From positions 1 through 64,000 of the forward strand of contig JAHDDU010000001.1 in NCBI GenBank assembly GCA_020629175.1: 64,000 bases of DNA, read 5' to 3'. Below are positions 1 through 9,846 of the stretch, in pieces. Under the pieces are notes generated by a model that was given only the letters and a program-made list of their open reading frames with translations, searched no databases and was not told the DNA's origin. The stretch is from Flavimaricola sp. Lineage in GTDB: Bacteria; Pseudomonadota; Alphaproteobacteria; Rhodobacterales; Rhodobacteraceae. Position 1 is the stretch's first letter. Every line of letters starts with the position of its first letter. A program made the translations under genes and the position numbers.

Positions 1-672
<672 letters not shown>

Positions 673-750
673 GATCCAGTAAAAGACTGGTTTGATCAAA
701 GTCACACACACAATCATTAGTCGTATAGACTTGGAAAACACTTCTTTCTC

Positions 751-869
751 GGTTTGGTGGTCATAGCACAAGTGAAACACCCGATCCCATCCCGAACTCG
801 GCCGTTAAGCACTGTTGCGCTGATGGTACTGCGTCTTAAGACGTGGGAGAGTAAGTCACTGCCAAACCT
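751..869 (+). rRNA. rrf: 5S rRNA
   Basis: The segment begins with GGTTTGGTGGTCATAGC and ends with GCCAAACCTA. These termini pair to form helix I, and the internal text CCCGATCCCATCCCGAACTCG is the conserved 5S loop region. The length of about 117-119 nt fits a bacterial 5S. It lies about 80 bases after the 23S 3' end in the same operon. The ends are accurate to roughly two bases. Confidence 0.95.
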
Positions 870-943
870 AGTAAGAAGTGTTTTCGTTTGTTCTCTCTAC
901 TACGATTTCTGCCTCATAACCGTAATTTGAGGCGCTTAGGTGG

Positions 944-1020
<77 letters not shown>

Positions 1021-1027
1021 AGAATTC

Positions 1028-1063
1028 GAGGGTCGTCCCGCTGGGTCGGCCCTCTTTTCGTTT
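1028..1063 (+). terminator. Rho-independent terminator of the rRNA/tRNA operon
   Basis: An 11-bp stem (GAGGGTCGTCC paired with GGTCGGCCCTC, one G-U wobble) with a short loop is followed by TTTTCGTTT. It starts eight bases after the tRNA CCA end and lies before modA, so it most likely ends the rRNA operon transcript. Confidence 0.85.
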
Positions 1064-1104
1064 GTGGGTCTTGCCTTTTGAAGGTCTGCGCGGAAGGTAG
1101 AGAT

Positions 1105-1797
1105 ATGCGATTACTTTCAATCCTTATCGCCTTCACTGCACTCCCTGTCTTTGCGTGGGCCGAGATCGTTGTCTTCGCGGCGGCGAGCTTAAAGCGCCCA
1201 CTGGATGAGATAGCCGCGCAGTATGACGGTGAGGTCATCGTATCCTACGGCGGAAGCGGTACGATGGCGCAACAGATATATCGCGGTGCGCCTGCAGACG
1301 TTTATCTATCCGCCAACACCGAATGGATCGATTGGATTGCCTCCCGCGTTGACGGTTTAGACATTACGCAATTCGCCTCAAACCAGTTGGTTGTGGTGGG
1401 CCGTGGTCCGCGTCTCGCAGAGCTGACAGACCTTGCCACGATGTCAGGTCATATCGCAGTCGGACACATGCGGTCAGTTCCAGCTGGGATCTACGCGCGT
1501 GCTGCGTTGGAGGCGGTCGGCGTCCGAGATGCCGTCTCAGACCGCCTGATCGAAGTACCCTCTGTGACAGCAGCACATCGGCTGGTTTTGTTGGGTGAAG
1601 CTGACTCTGGAATCGTCTATCTTACCGATGCCTTGGCGCATCCTGAGCTGCCCGTGCAGCTGATGGTCCCCAGCACGCTGCATCCCGATATCTCGTATTC
1701 TGCTGTCCTGTTGTCGCCTGAGGGGGAGGACTTCTTTTCTTACCTGCAGGGGCAAGAGGCCCGTGCAGTCTTTATGAGCTATGGATTTGGCCCGTGA
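1105..1797 (+). CDS. modA: Molybdate ABC transporter, periplasmic binding protein ModA
   Basis: The 230-residue protein binds molybdate (and tungstate) in the periplasm and hands it to ModBC. The N-terminus MRLLSILIAFTALPVFAWA is a signal peptide. It is followed by the family opening VVFAAASLKRPLDEIA and the PADVYLSAN motif that shapes the oxyanion site. The ATG at 1105 is preferred over an upstream in-frame TTG at 1078 because GGAAGG sits 8 bases upstream and the signal peptide starts there. The stop codon overlaps the modB start, so the two are translationally coupled. No ModE-like regulator gene is adjacent. Confidence 0.93.
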   Translation: MRLLSILIAFTALPVFAWAEIVVFAAASLKRPLDEIAAQYDGEVIVSYGGSGTMAQQIYRGAPADVYLSANTEWIDWIASRVDGLDITQFASNQLVVVGRGPRLAELTDLATMSGHIAVGHMRSVPAGIYARAALEAVGVRDAVSDRLIEVPSVTAAHRLVLLGEADSGIVYLTDALAHPELPVQLMVPSTLHPDISYSAVLLSPEGEDFFSYLQGQEARAVFMSYGFGP

Positions 1798-2486
1798 TGG
1801 ACTGGTTGGGGCCAGAGGAATGGCAGGCGGTTGCTCTGTCTTTGAAGGTCGCATTTTGGGCGACGGTCCTTAGTCTGCCGTTGGGTATCTGGATCGCATA
1901 CTTATTGGCACGCAAAGAGTTTTGGGGACGGCAGGCCCTAAACGTGCTGGTGCATTTGCCCCTTGTGTTGCCTCCGGTTGTGACGGGTTACATTCTGCTC
2001 CTCGCATTCGGGCGGACCGGCCTGTTCGGCGTTTGGCTTGATGCCTTGGGCGTTCAATTGGCCTTTCGCTGGACGGGGGCGGTGCTTGCCGCTGCCATCA
2101 TGGCGTTTCCCCTCATGGTACGCGCGATCCGGTTGTCGATTGAGGCGGTGGACAATGGTTTGGAAGAAGCTGGCGCGACACTCGGGGCCTCAAGGTTGCA
2201 GGTTTTTGTCACGATCACCTTGCCGCTTATGGCGCCAGGCATTCTTGCAGGAACGGTGCTCGCCTTTGCCAAAGCGATGGGAGAGTTCGGTGCCACGATC
2301 ACCTTTGTCGCAAACATCCCTGGGCAAACACAAACGGTGCCTTCCGCGATTTACGCCTTTTTGCAGGTGCCGGGGGGGGAGGCGTCGGCAGTTCGTCTTG
2401 TTCTGATCTCCACGGCCCTTGCTGTTGCTGCCCTGATCGTATCAGAGATTCTCGCGCAGCGCCTGGCGAGGAAGGCGCGCCGATGA
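1797..2486 (+). CDS. modB: Molybdate ABC transporter permease ModB
   Basis: The 229-residue inner-membrane permease has five or six hydrophobic segments. Near residue 135 it carries the EEAGATLGAS segment of the EAA loop that docks onto the ModC ATPase, and GEFGATI follows. The ATG at 1797 shares its A with the modA TGA; a GTG one codon upstream is an alternative. The modC start overlaps its stop by 4 bases (ATGA). Length and gene order match modABC operons. Confidence 0.93.
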   Translation: MDWLGPEEWQAVALSLKVAFWATVLSLPLGIWIAYLLARKEFWGRQALNVLVHLPLVLPPVVTGYILLLAFGRTGLFGVWLDALGVQLAFRWTGAVLAAAIMAFPLMVRAIRLSIEAVDNGLEEAGATLGASRLQVFVTITLPLMAPGILAGTVLAFAKAMGEFGATITFVANIPGQTQTVPSAIYAFLQVPGGEASAVRLVLISTALAVAALIVSEILAQRLARKARR

Positions 2487-3568
2487 TTGATGTCGACATG
2501 CACCATAGTTTTGGTGACGCTTCCATCTCAGCGCAATTTAAATCGGACGGGGGTGTGACGGCTCTGTTTGGACGATCCGGGGCGGGCAAGACGACTGTGA
2601 TCAATGCCATTGCCGGGCTGTTGCGCCCAGATCAGGCGCGGATTGTTGTCAAAGATCGGGTACTGGTCGACACGGCGCAGGGTGTTTTCGTGCCGCCACA
2701 TCAGCGGCGCATAGGGTATGTGTTTCAGGATGCGCGGCTGTTTCCGCATCTGACGGTTCGTAAAAACCTTTTGTACGGTGCCCGTTTTTCCGAACGTAGA
2801 GTCCCAATGGACCCGGTGGTAGAGCTTTTGGACCTCAAGCCTCTTTTGGAGCGGGGAACGGAAGCGCTGTCGGGTGGGGAACGGCAGCGCGTTGCTATCG
2901 GACGTGCCTTGTTGTCGGCACCAGACATGTTGTTGATGGATGAGCCGCTTGCTGCTCTTGATCAGGGACGAAAGCACGAGATCCTGCCGTATCTGATGCG
3001 CCTCCGGGATGAGGCGGCCGTTCCGATCGTCTATGTGAGCCACGCGATCAGCGAAGTTGCTCAATTGGCCAACACGCTTGTTGTGCTGGACAACGGCGCG
3101 ATTGCGGCGACGGGACCCATAGATCAGCTGTTGTCTGATCCTGACCTGGTTCCCCATCTTGGCGTTCGCGATGCTGGATCGATTGTCACAGGACGCGTCG
3201 TTGCACATCACGCAGACGGTCTGACCGAATTGCAGACCTCAGGCGGAGCTCTCTTTCTTCCCCATCGAACCGAACCTCTTGGTGCGGTCCTTCGGGTTCG
3301 GATCGAAGCGCAGGATGTCATCCTATCGCTAAATCGGCCCACCGGATTTTCTGCACTTAACGTTCTAAAGGGTGAGATTTCGGCTATTCGCGACGGGGCC
3401 GGGCCGGGCGTCATTGTGCAGATTGATTTGGGGGACGAACGCGTTCTGGCCCGCGTTACCAAGCGTTCAGCCCTCAATCTACAGCTTGAAATAAGGCAAA
3501 ACGTGTATGCTATGGTCAAGACAGTGGCCGTCGGACGTAGCGATATTGGCGCAGTTGGCAACACTTAG
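2483..3568 (+). CDS. modC: Molybdate ABC transporter ATP-binding protein ModC
   Basis: The 361-residue ATPase energises molybdate import. It shows Walker A GRSGAGKT (30-37), the ABC signature LSGGERQR (129-136) and Walker B LLMDEP (150-155), followed by a switch histidine in VSHAISE. The last ~75 residues, with RVRIEAQDVILSL and LEIRQNVYAMVKTV, are a Mop/TOBE domain that binds molybdate. The 4-base overlap with modB and the full length indicate an intact operon. About 70 bases separate it from the rhamnose genes. Confidence 0.94.
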   Translation: MIDVDMHHSFGDASISAQFKSDGGVTALFGRSGAGKTTVINAIAGLLRPDQARIVVKDRVLVDTAQGVFVPPHQRRIGYVFQDARLFPHLTVRKNLLYGARFSERRVPMDPVVELLDLKPLLERGTEALSGGERQRVAIGRALLSAPDMLLMDEPLAALDQGRKHEILPYLMRLRDEAAVPIVYVSHAISEVAQLANTLVVLDNGAIAATGPIDQLLSDPDLVPHLGVRDAGSIVTGRVVAHHADGLTELQTSGGALFLPHRTEPLGAVLRVRIEAQDVILSLNRPTGFSALNVLKGEISAIRDGAGPGVIVQIDLGDERVLARVTKRSALNLQLEIRQNVYAMVKTVAVGRSDIGAVGNT

Positions 3569-3637
3569 GGCCTTGTACGTGACAGTAGGCTCTGGCCTTG
3601 CTAAAGCAGCGTCAAAATGAAGCCCGAAGGTGAATGT

Positions 3638-4675
3638 ATGAAGATTTTGGTTACTGGTGGCGCAGGTTTCATTGGCTCGGCTGTTGTACGTCATGCGGTG
3701 CGGGCCGGTCATTCTGTCATCAATGTGGATGCCCTGACCTATGCCGCGTGTCTGGACAATGTGGCCTCTGTCTCGAACAGTCCGAACTACGCGTTTGAGC
3801 AGGCAGATATCCGTGACCGTGCGGCACTGGATGCTGTGTTTGCTAAGCACAGCCCTGATGCGGTGATGCATCTGGCTGCTGAGAGCCATGTAGATCGTTC
3901 GATCGACGGTCCCGGTGACTTTATTGAGACCAACATCACGGGCACCTACAACATGCTAGAAGCCGCAAGGGCCCATTGGGAGGCGCAAGGCCGCCCCGAG
4001 GGCTTTCGGTTTCACCACATCTCTACAGATGAGGTTTTTGGCACGTTAGGGGCCGAGGGGCAGTTTACCGAAGACACGCCTTACGCGCCCAATTCGCCCT
4101 ATTCAGCGTCCAAAGCGGCAAGCGATCACCTCGTCCGGGCCTGGGCCGAGACCTATGGTCTGCCGATTGTGATGACCAATTGTTCAAACAATTACGGCCC
4201 GTTCCACTTCCCCGAAAAACTGGTGCCCGTGGTGATCCTACGCGCGCTCGCAGGTGAGCCGATCCCGGTCTACGGCAAGGGCGAAAATGTGCGCGATTGG
4301 CTCTATGTTGAGGATCATGCCGATGCGCTGTTGACGGTGCTCGAAAAAGGTGTGCTTGGGAGGTCCTATAACATCGGTGGTGAGAATGAGGCGACGAACC
4401 TCGAGCTTGTCCACATGATCTGCGCGATCCTTGATGAAAAGCGGCCAGCCGATACACCTTATGCAGAGCTGATCACCTTTGTTGCGGACCGCCCCGGACA
4501 CGATCTGCGCTATGCGATTGATCCGACGCGAATGCAGACCGAGCTGAATTGGCGTCCTTCGGTGACGCTGGAACAAGGCCTTGAGAAGACGGTTCAATGG
4601 TACCTCGACAATCCTGAATGGTGGCAAGCGCTACAAGGCCGCGACGGCGTGGGCAAGCGTCTGGGCACGACATGA
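3638..4675 (+). CDS. rfbB: dTDP-glucose 4,6-dehydratase
   Basis: This is the second enzyme of dTDP-L-rhamnose synthesis, converting dTDP-glucose to dTDP-4-keto-6-deoxyglucose. It is an extended SDR of 345 residues with the NAD-binding GGAGFIG at the N-terminus, the HISTDEVFG motif (T, D and E are catalytic in this family) and the YSASK active-site Tyr-Lys. The ATG at 3638 is chosen over one at 3617 because AAGGTGA precedes it and the Rossmann strand starts at once. Its stop overlaps rfbD by 4 bases. It is the first gene of an rfbBDCA operon supplying rhamnose for the downstream polysaccharide locus. Confidence 0.95.
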   Translation: MKILVTGGAGFIGSAVVRHAVRAGHSVINVDALTYAACLDNVASVSNSPNYAFEQADIRDRAALDAVFAKHSPDAVMHLAAESHVDRSIDGPGDFIETNITGTYNMLEAARAHWEAQGRPEGFRFHHISTDEVFGTLGAEGQFTEDTPYAPNSPYSASKAASDHLVRAWAETYGLPIVMTNCSNNYGPFHFPEKLVPVVILRALAGEPIPVYGKGENVRDWLYVEDHADALLTVLEKGVLGRSYNIGGENEATNLELVHMICAILDEKRPADTPYAELITFVADRPGHDLRYAIDPTRMQTELNWRPSVTLEQGLEKTVQWYLDNPEWWQALQGRDGVGKRLGTT

Positions 4676-5550
4676 GGGCTGTCGTCTTTGGACAAAGCGG
4701 CCAGGTTGCGACAGAGCTGCAACGGCAAGCCGGGGCGGCGGGGGCCAACCTGATCGTGCTTGGGCGTGAGGCTGCGGATCTTTCTGCACCTCAGAATGCC
4801 GCAAGTGTGTTGCGCGGCTTGATCAAGAGCGTTGACGTCGTGATCAATGCTGCAGCCTACACTGCCGTGGATCGGGCCGAGAGTGAGCCAGAGATCGCAC
4901 AAGCGGTAAATGGTGATGCCCCCGGGGCCCTGGCGAAGATCGCTGCGGATGCGGGCAAGCCGTTTTTGCACATCTCAACGGACTACGTCTTTGATGGCAC
5001 CGGCAATGCCGCCTGGAAGCCACAAGATAGCGTCGGCCCGTTGGGTGTTTATGGCCAGACCAAATTGGCTGGCGAAGAAGGTGTCCGTGCGGCCGGGGGG
5101 CCGCATGCAATTTTGCGAACAAGCTGGGTGTTTTCGGCGCATGGTGCGAACTTTGTGCGCACGATGCTGCGGCTGGGTGCTGACCGTGACGCGCTGTCGA
5201 TCGTTGATGATCAAATCGGTGGACCAACGCCAGCTGGGCGTATTGCCGAGGCCTTGTTCACGGTCGCTCGCCAAATGACAGATGGCGCTGCCCCTTCTGG
5301 CACGTATCATTTCGCGGGTACACCGGCGACAAGCTGGGCTGGGTTTGCAGAAGAGATCTTTCGCCAGTCCGCCATGAGCGTGGCGGTTAACAAGATCCCT
5401 GCAAGCGAGTTTCCAACCCCCGCTGCGCGGCCCGCGAATTCCAGATTGGATTGCAGCAGTTTGCAAGCGGACTACGGTATTACTGCGCCTGACTGGCGGC
5501 AGGATTTGACGCAGGTTCTGCGGGACCTTGGCGTGGCACAAGCAGGATAA
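4672..5550 (+). CDS. rfbD: dTDP-4-dehydrorhamnose reductase
   Basis: This is the last step of dTDP-L-rhamnose synthesis, an NAD(P)H-dependent reduction of the 4-keto group. The 292-residue SDR starts [16 protein letters not shown], with the short GxxGxxG variant typical of RmlD. It contains ISTDYVFDG and YGQTKLAGE (catalytic Tyr-Lys), and its C-terminus keeps the RPANSRLD substrate-loop motif. The ATG at 4672 overlaps the rfbB stop (ATGA). The rfbC start follows 4 bases after the stop. Confidence 0.95.
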   Translation: MRAVVFGQSGQVATELQRQAGAAGANLIVLGREAADLSAPQNAASVLRGLIKSVDVVINAAAYTAVDRAESEPEIAQAVNGDAPGALAKIAADAGKPFLHISTDYVFDGTGNAAWKPQDSVGPLGVYGQTKLAGEEGVRAAGGPHAILRTSWVFSAHGANFVRTMLRLGADRDALSIVDDQIGGPTPAGRIAEALFTVARQMTDGAAPSGTYHFAGTPATSWAGFAEEIFRQSAMSVAVNKIPASEFPTPAARPANSRLDCSSLQADYGITAPDWRQDLTQVLRDLGVAQAG

Positions 5551-5554
5551 GCCG

Positions 5555-6112
5555 ATGAATGTAACCGAAACCAAACTTCCGGGCGTCCTCATCCTGGAGC
5601 CCAAACGCTTTGGAGATGACCGCGGATTTTTCAGCGAGGTCTACAACAAGGCCACGCTCGCCAGACTGGGAATTGATATGGAGTTTGTCCAGGACAACCA
5701 TTCCCTCAGCCGCGATGTCGGGACGGTGCGCGGGTTGCACTACCAATCGCCACCTCATGCACAGGACAAACTGGTGCGATGCGGTGCAGGCGTGGTGTGG
5801 GATGTAGCTGTGGATGTTCGGCGCGGCTCACCAACCTATGGGCAATGGGTCGGCGTTGAGTTGTCGGCGGCCAATGGGTTGCAGCTCTTGATTCCGAAAG
5901 GGTTTCTTCACGGCTTTTCCACACGGGCGCCAAATTCCGAACTGCTTTACAAGTGTAGTGACGTCTACGCGCCGGATTGCGATGGTTCGGTCTATTTTGA
6001 TGACCCTGATCTGGGTATTGATTGGGGCGTCGCCGTTGAGGACGCAGTCCTGTCTGACAAAGACCGGACGGCGCAGCGGTTTGCAGAGTTTGATAGCCCG
6101 TTCACCTACTGA
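5555..6112 (+). CDS. rfbC: dTDP-4-dehydrorhamnose 3,5-epimerase
   Basis: This cupin-fold enzyme epimerises dTDP-4-keto-6-deoxyglucose at C3 and C5. The 185-residue protein contains DRGFFSEVYN, the DNHSLS and VRGLHYQ segments that carry the catalytic His, and IPKGFLHGFST. Full length for RmlC is about 180 residues. The ATG at 5555 follows the rfbD stop by 4 bases. All motifs expected for an active enzyme are present. Confidence 0.95.
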   Translation: MNVTETKLPGVLILEPKRFGDDRGFFSEVYNKATLARLGIDMEFVQDNHSLSRDVGTVRGLHYQSPPHAQDKLVRCGAGVVWDVAVDVRRGSPTYGQWVGVELSAANGLQLLIPKGFLHGFSTRAPNSELLYKCSDVYAPDCDGSVYFDDPDLGIDWGVAVEDAVLSDKDRTAQRFAEFDSPFTY

Positions 6113-6132
6113 CGGGCGAAAGAGGGGCGGTT

Positions 6133-7005
6133 ATGACGGCACGCAAAGGTATCATTCTGGCAGGCGGCTCTGGCACGCGGCTGTATCCTATCACCATTGG
6201 GTTGTCCAAGCAGTTGCTGCCCATCTACGACAAGCCGATGATCTATTATCCCATCACGGTTCTGATGCTCGCCGGCATTCGCGATATTGCGATGATCACG
6301 ACGCCCGCGGATCAAGAGCAGTTCAAACGGACATTGGGTGATGGGTCGCAATGGGGCCTGAACCTTACCTATATCACGCAGCCGTCCCCCGATGGGCTGG
6401 CGCAAGCGTATCTGTTGGCAGAGGATTTTCTGGACGGCGCGCCGTCTGCGATGGTTCTGGGCGACAACATTTTCTTTGGCGCACAACTGCCTGACCTATT
6501 GGCCGAAGCAGATAAGAAGACTGAAGGTGGTACTGTTTTTGGGTATCATGTCTCTGATCCAGAGCGGTATGGTGTTGTCGATTTTGATGAGAACGGCACA
6601 GCACGCAACATTATTGAAAAGCCAGAAAATCCACCGTCCAGTTATGCTGTGACGGGTCTGTACTTTCTGGATGGAACCGCCCCTCAACGTGCCCGCAACG
6701 TGAAAGCGTCCGAACGCGGAGAGCTTGAGATCACCTCGTTGTTGGAGATGTATCTGCAGGAAGGCGCTCTTGACGTGAAACGCATGGGCCGAGGCTATGC
6801 TTGGCTGGACACAGGAACGCACGCCAGCCTGCTTGATGCGGGTAACTTTGTTCGGACGCTTGAACGCAGACAGGGTTTGCAGACAGGCAGCCCCGATGAG
6901 ATCGCGTTTGAGCAAGGTTGGATCGATGCGAATGGCCTTTCCGAGCGCGCGAAGATGTTTGGCAAGAACGACTACGGGGCCTATCTGGCAGATCTTCTGG
7001 ATTAA
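6133..7005 (+). CDS. rfbA: Glucose-1-phosphate thymidylyltransferase
   Basis: This enzyme makes dTDP-glucose from glucose-1-phosphate and dTTP, the entry step to dTDP-rhamnose. The 290-residue protein starts with the nucleotidyltransferase loop GGSGTRLYPIT. It has SKQLLPIYDKPMIYYP, the GDNIFFG metal/nucleotide motif, and GRGYAWLDTGTH. A GAGGGG Shine-Dalgarno precedes ATG 6133. It closes the rfbBDCA operon, and a 765-base gene-free stretch follows. Confidence 0.96.
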   Translation: MTARKGIILAGGSGTRLYPITIGLSKQLLPIYDKPMIYYPITVLMLAGIRDIAMITTPADQEQFKRTLGDGSQWGLNLTYITQPSPDGLAQAYLLAEDFLDGAPSAMVLGDNIFFGAQLPDLLAEADKKTEGGTVFGYHVSDPERYGVVDFDENGTARNIIEKPENPPSSYAVTGLYFLDGTAPQRARNVKASERGELEITSLLEMYLQEGALDVKRMGRGYAWLDTGTHASLLDAGNFVRTLERRQGLQTGSPDEIAFEQGWIDANGLSERAKMFGKNDYGAYLADLLD

Positions 7006-7770
7006 GGCGGAAACTTGCCACTTTCGAATCGGTAGGGTCGGAAACCTGCCTCGGACAAGGAACAATCCCCTATTTCAGAGGGTGTTTGTCTCAGATTAGT
7101 GTGCATCCTTAAGTTGTGCTTCCGATGTTTTTGTCGGCATTGTGGCAAGACCGGCCATCCCGACTGTCTCCAGATGACGATCAATGCAGCTGCTGCATAC
7201 CGGGTATGCCATTGTTTTTCGCATTGGGAAGTGACAGGTGTGACGTAACGTCGGAAATTGAAAATAGCCTGTATTGTTTCGCAAACCTGTGACAATCGGC
7301 GGGTATCGAGGGATATGAAAGGCCATTGTTAATCCAATGTGGCCAATAGTTTGGCGGTGAGAGACGTCAAACAAATATCGGTGGGCGAGATGGATCGTAT
7401 TAGGGGTGCCTTTTACTTGGGCTTTCCCCTCACGGACGAGAGTGAATAAAGGTAATTTGATGGCATTCCCGGGATAATGATGCCAGAAGGGAAACACGCT
7501 TTGATTGTGTTTAGATCCCCGGCGGTGTGATTAAAATAGGAATAAATAGCCAGTCATCTTTTCTGGCTGTATTGTAAGAGTTGATAAGAGATCGGGTGGT
7601 TTCTTTGACTGTTTGGAGCGAAGGCAGCGGGTGTGTGTTTGCCAGTTAAACCTTCGCTCTTTGTACCCACGGGTGGGTGTTGATGAGTTTGAAGCGGTGC
7701 GTTTGCCGCTTTGGTTGAGAGTAAATGTTCGGCGGATGGTGACATCCGTTTTCCCTGGGGAGGGATATAA
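7006..7770 (+). other. 765-bp gene-free leader before the exopolysaccharide locus
   Basis: No convincing protein gene is visible. The open frames here lack ribosome sites, family motifs and sensible composition, and the DNA is clearly more AT-rich than its flanks. Small inverted repeats are present: GACGTAACGTC at 7242-7252 and AGCCAG/CTGGCT at 7548-7553 and 7563-7568. The likely content is the promoter and 5' leader of the ExoY-like gene, perhaps with regulator sites, but no specific promoter can be assigned with confidence. Confidence 0.5.
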
Positions 7771-8457
7771 GTGACGTATCAGTATCGTTCGGAAATGAAG
7801 TCAGTCGCCGCACCGCATCCGGTTCGTGTGACAAACTTTGGGCCCAAGCGGGGGTTTTACCGCTCTACCTTGAAACGCATTTTGGATGTGACTGCGGTTT
7901 TGATCGCGTCAGTCCCACTGCTGTTGACCGTCGGATTGCTCGCCCTTTTGGTGCGGCGCGATGGCGGGCCCGCGTTCTATGTTCAAGAGCGCATTGGCAA
8001 GGATGGCAAAATCTTCCGCATGTGGAAGCTGCGGTCGATGGTTCAGGATGCAGACGCTGCGATGGAGGCATATCTTGCTGACAATCCTGCGGCGCGCGTT
8101 GAATGGGACCATCATCAGAAGCTTCGCAATGATCCGCGTATCACCAAACTTGGCGCGCTCCTGCGCCGGACCTCGCTCGACGAGCTTCCGCAGCTTTGGA
8201 ACGTACTCCGCGGTGATATGTCAATCGTTGGTCCACGTCCGATGATGCTGGAACAGCGCGTTCTTTATCCCGGTACCGAGTATTACGAGATGCGTCCTGG
8301 TGTGACCGGTTTCTGGCAGATCTCTGATCGCCACGAGACAGGATTTCACGAGCGTGCACATTATGATCGCGACTACTTTGACAAGATGTCTCTGGCCACT
8401 GACCTGAGCGTTATCTGGAAAACGGTTGCGGTTGTAGCAGGTGCCAAGGGCTGCTGA
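7771..8457 (+). CDS. Exopolysaccharide priming sugar transferase (ExoY/WcaJ C-domain type)
   Basis: The protein transfers the first sugar phosphate onto undecaprenyl phosphate at the inner membrane. It has 228 residues, with one hydrophobic segment (about 38-61) and then the bacterial sugar transferase domain: RMWKLRSM (83-90), [19 protein letters not shown] (133-151) and VGPRP (153-157). It lacks the large N-terminal membrane domain of WbaP-type enzymes, so it resembles S. meliloti ExoY. The GTG at 7771 is chosen because GGGGAGGG lies just upstream; ATG 7795 is the alternative. A stem-loop follows the stop. Confidence 0.9.
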   Translation: MTYQYRSEMKSVAAPHPVRVTNFGPKRGFYRSTLKRILDVTAVLIASVPLLLTVGLLALLVRRDGGPAFYVQERIGKDGKIFRMWKLRSMVQDADAAMEAYLADNPAARVEWDHHQKLRNDPRITKLGALLRRTSLDELPQLWNVLRGDMSIVGPRPMMLEQRVLYPGTEYYEMRPGVTGFWQISDRHETGFHERAHYDRDYFDKMSLATDLSVIWKTVAVVAGAKGC

Positions 8458-8481
8458 TCAGCAAGACAAGTATGTAATGAG

Positions 8482-9660
8482 TTACCGGGCTGCTACGTGA
8501 TCGCGTAGCAGCCCGTTTACGGTTTGCCCCCATGCATCCCAATTCAGGCGCTCAGCGAACTCGGCGCGCGTCGTTTTCCGCAGGGCGACATAAGTGCTCG
8601 GCGCGTTCAGATACTGGGTGATGAGGTCAGCGAATAGCGGAGCATCAGCGTTTAGTGGCAGCGCATGCCCGTTGATGCCGTCCCGAACGGGCACGCCGCC
8701 TGCACGAAAGCAAAGCGATGGCAGGCCATAGGCAGAGGCTTCGCAGAACGCAAAGCCGTAGCTTTCCATAGAGGGCATGACGATAAAGTGTGAAGTCTCG
8801 TAAGCCGCCGCAAAGGTTTGCATCTGTGAAGGATCAGATTTGTCTAGCGAAGGGTGCACCGTGATATAGGTCGTATCGACTTCGGGCGGTGGGGTGCAGC
8901 CGATGACGGTCAGACGGGCATCTATTCCGGTGCTACGTAAATGCGCCAGTGTCGCGGCTGTGATGTGGCCACCTTTTGCATACCAATCGCGCCCTACAAA
9001 CAAGAGCTGCACAGGTGCGGACTTGGAAAGCGCAGGCCCCGGTTTCGCAGGCGGTGCTGTGTCGAGGTTTGCACCCCATGGAACTGTCAATGATTTTGCT
9101 GGGTCCAAGCCATAGGTCTCATTCGCCCCCTCGCGCAGCCAATCAGAAGGCCACAATAGCAGATCAGCTGCGTTGTATGTCTGGCTTTCTGCTTTTGTGA
9201 TGAGGGGGTCAATCCAGCGTGATGGCGCAAAGTATGTCCCGAAGGATTGGCCAATTTCGGAGTTCCGATAAACCGTTGGCGTCGCATCTGACGTGTGCAC
9301 GACAGTCATCGGGTAGGGCGGCACCACGCGAAATAGGGATTGAAAGCTGTAGGTGGAAAAGAGGACATCGTATGTCCCGGCCGCCAACTCGCGCCGCACG
9401 CCGCGCGCGATGATCCGCGCCAGCAACAGGTGCATCCGCCAGCGCAGCCGCAGATTGTACTTATCGGGCATGGCCATAATGGCGCGGCGCACCGGCTCCG
9501 CCGCACCCCATCCCGCACTCAATACATGAACGTCGCCCACATGTTTGTGCAAAGCGTCATACATGCGCGCGTTGCCGCCTGAGTAAAGAGGCCGGTTTAG
9601 AGGCGACTGATCACATAAAAATGCGATCCGAAGCGGCTTTTCTGCTGATTTTCTGCACAT
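8482..9660 (-). CDS. Glycosyltransferase family 4
   Basis: A 392-residue GT-B fold glycosyltransferase, probably adding one sugar to the lipid-linked repeat unit on the cytoplasmic face. The C-terminal half has VQLLFVGRDWYAKGG, the ExFxxxE-like MESYGFAFCEASAYGLP that grips the nucleotide sugar, and a GGVPVRDGINGHAL segment. The ATG at 9660 opens MCRKSAEKPLRIAFLCDQSP, where the first beta strand begins; the longer upstream frame has no coding character. It is transcribed toward the ExoY-like gene, opposite to the polymerase gene. Donor and acceptor cannot be told from the sequence. Confidence 0.82.
   Translation of the reverse strand: MCRKSAEKPLRIAFLCDQSPLNRPLYSGGNARMYDALHKHVGDVHVLSAGWGAAEPVRRAIMAMPDKYNLRLRWRMHLLLARIIARGVRRELAAGTYDVLFSTYSFQSLFRVVPPYPMTVVHTSDATPTVYRNSEIGQSFGTYFAPSRWIDPLITKAESQTYNAADLLLWPSDWLREGANETYGLDPAKSLTVPWGANLDTAPPAKPGPALSKSAPVQLLFVGRDWYAKGGHITAATLAHLRSTGIDARLTVIGCTPPPEVDTTYITVHPSLDKSDPSQMQTFAAAYETSHFIVMPSMESYGFAFCEASAYGLPSLCFRAGGVPVRDGINGHALPLNADAPLFADLITQYLNAPSTYVALRKTTRAEFAERLNWDAWGQTVNGLLRDHVAAR
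8486..8518 (+). terminator. Terminator hairpin lying inside the 3' end of the convergent gene
   Basis: A perfect 12-bp inverted repeat, CGGGCTGCTACG and CGTAGCAGCCCG with a 6-base loop, is followed by TTT on the plus strand. It would end the ExoY-like transcript. The same bases encode the last codons (HVAAR) of the opposing glycosyltransferase. Confidence 0.7.
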
Positions 9661-9846
9661 TTCGACCTTATACCCTGCGCAACCAAATACGGGACCTCGA
9701 TGGGACTGTGGTGTATCTGCATAAGGGCGGGCGCGAGGCGCGCAAGGGTCATTTTTCTGCCGCCTTACCCCTGTAGTGCAGATGCGGTGGTATTTTATCG
9801 GTGTGCGTGACGGCCGAAGCCCACGCGGAAATGTAAGCGGGACGAG

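Noticed and set aside
7096-7497. Possible minus-strand gene of 133 codons in the leader before the ExoY-like gene
   Set aside because: No ribosome site, no hydrophobic or family pattern, and His/Pro-rich composition typical of non-coding frames.
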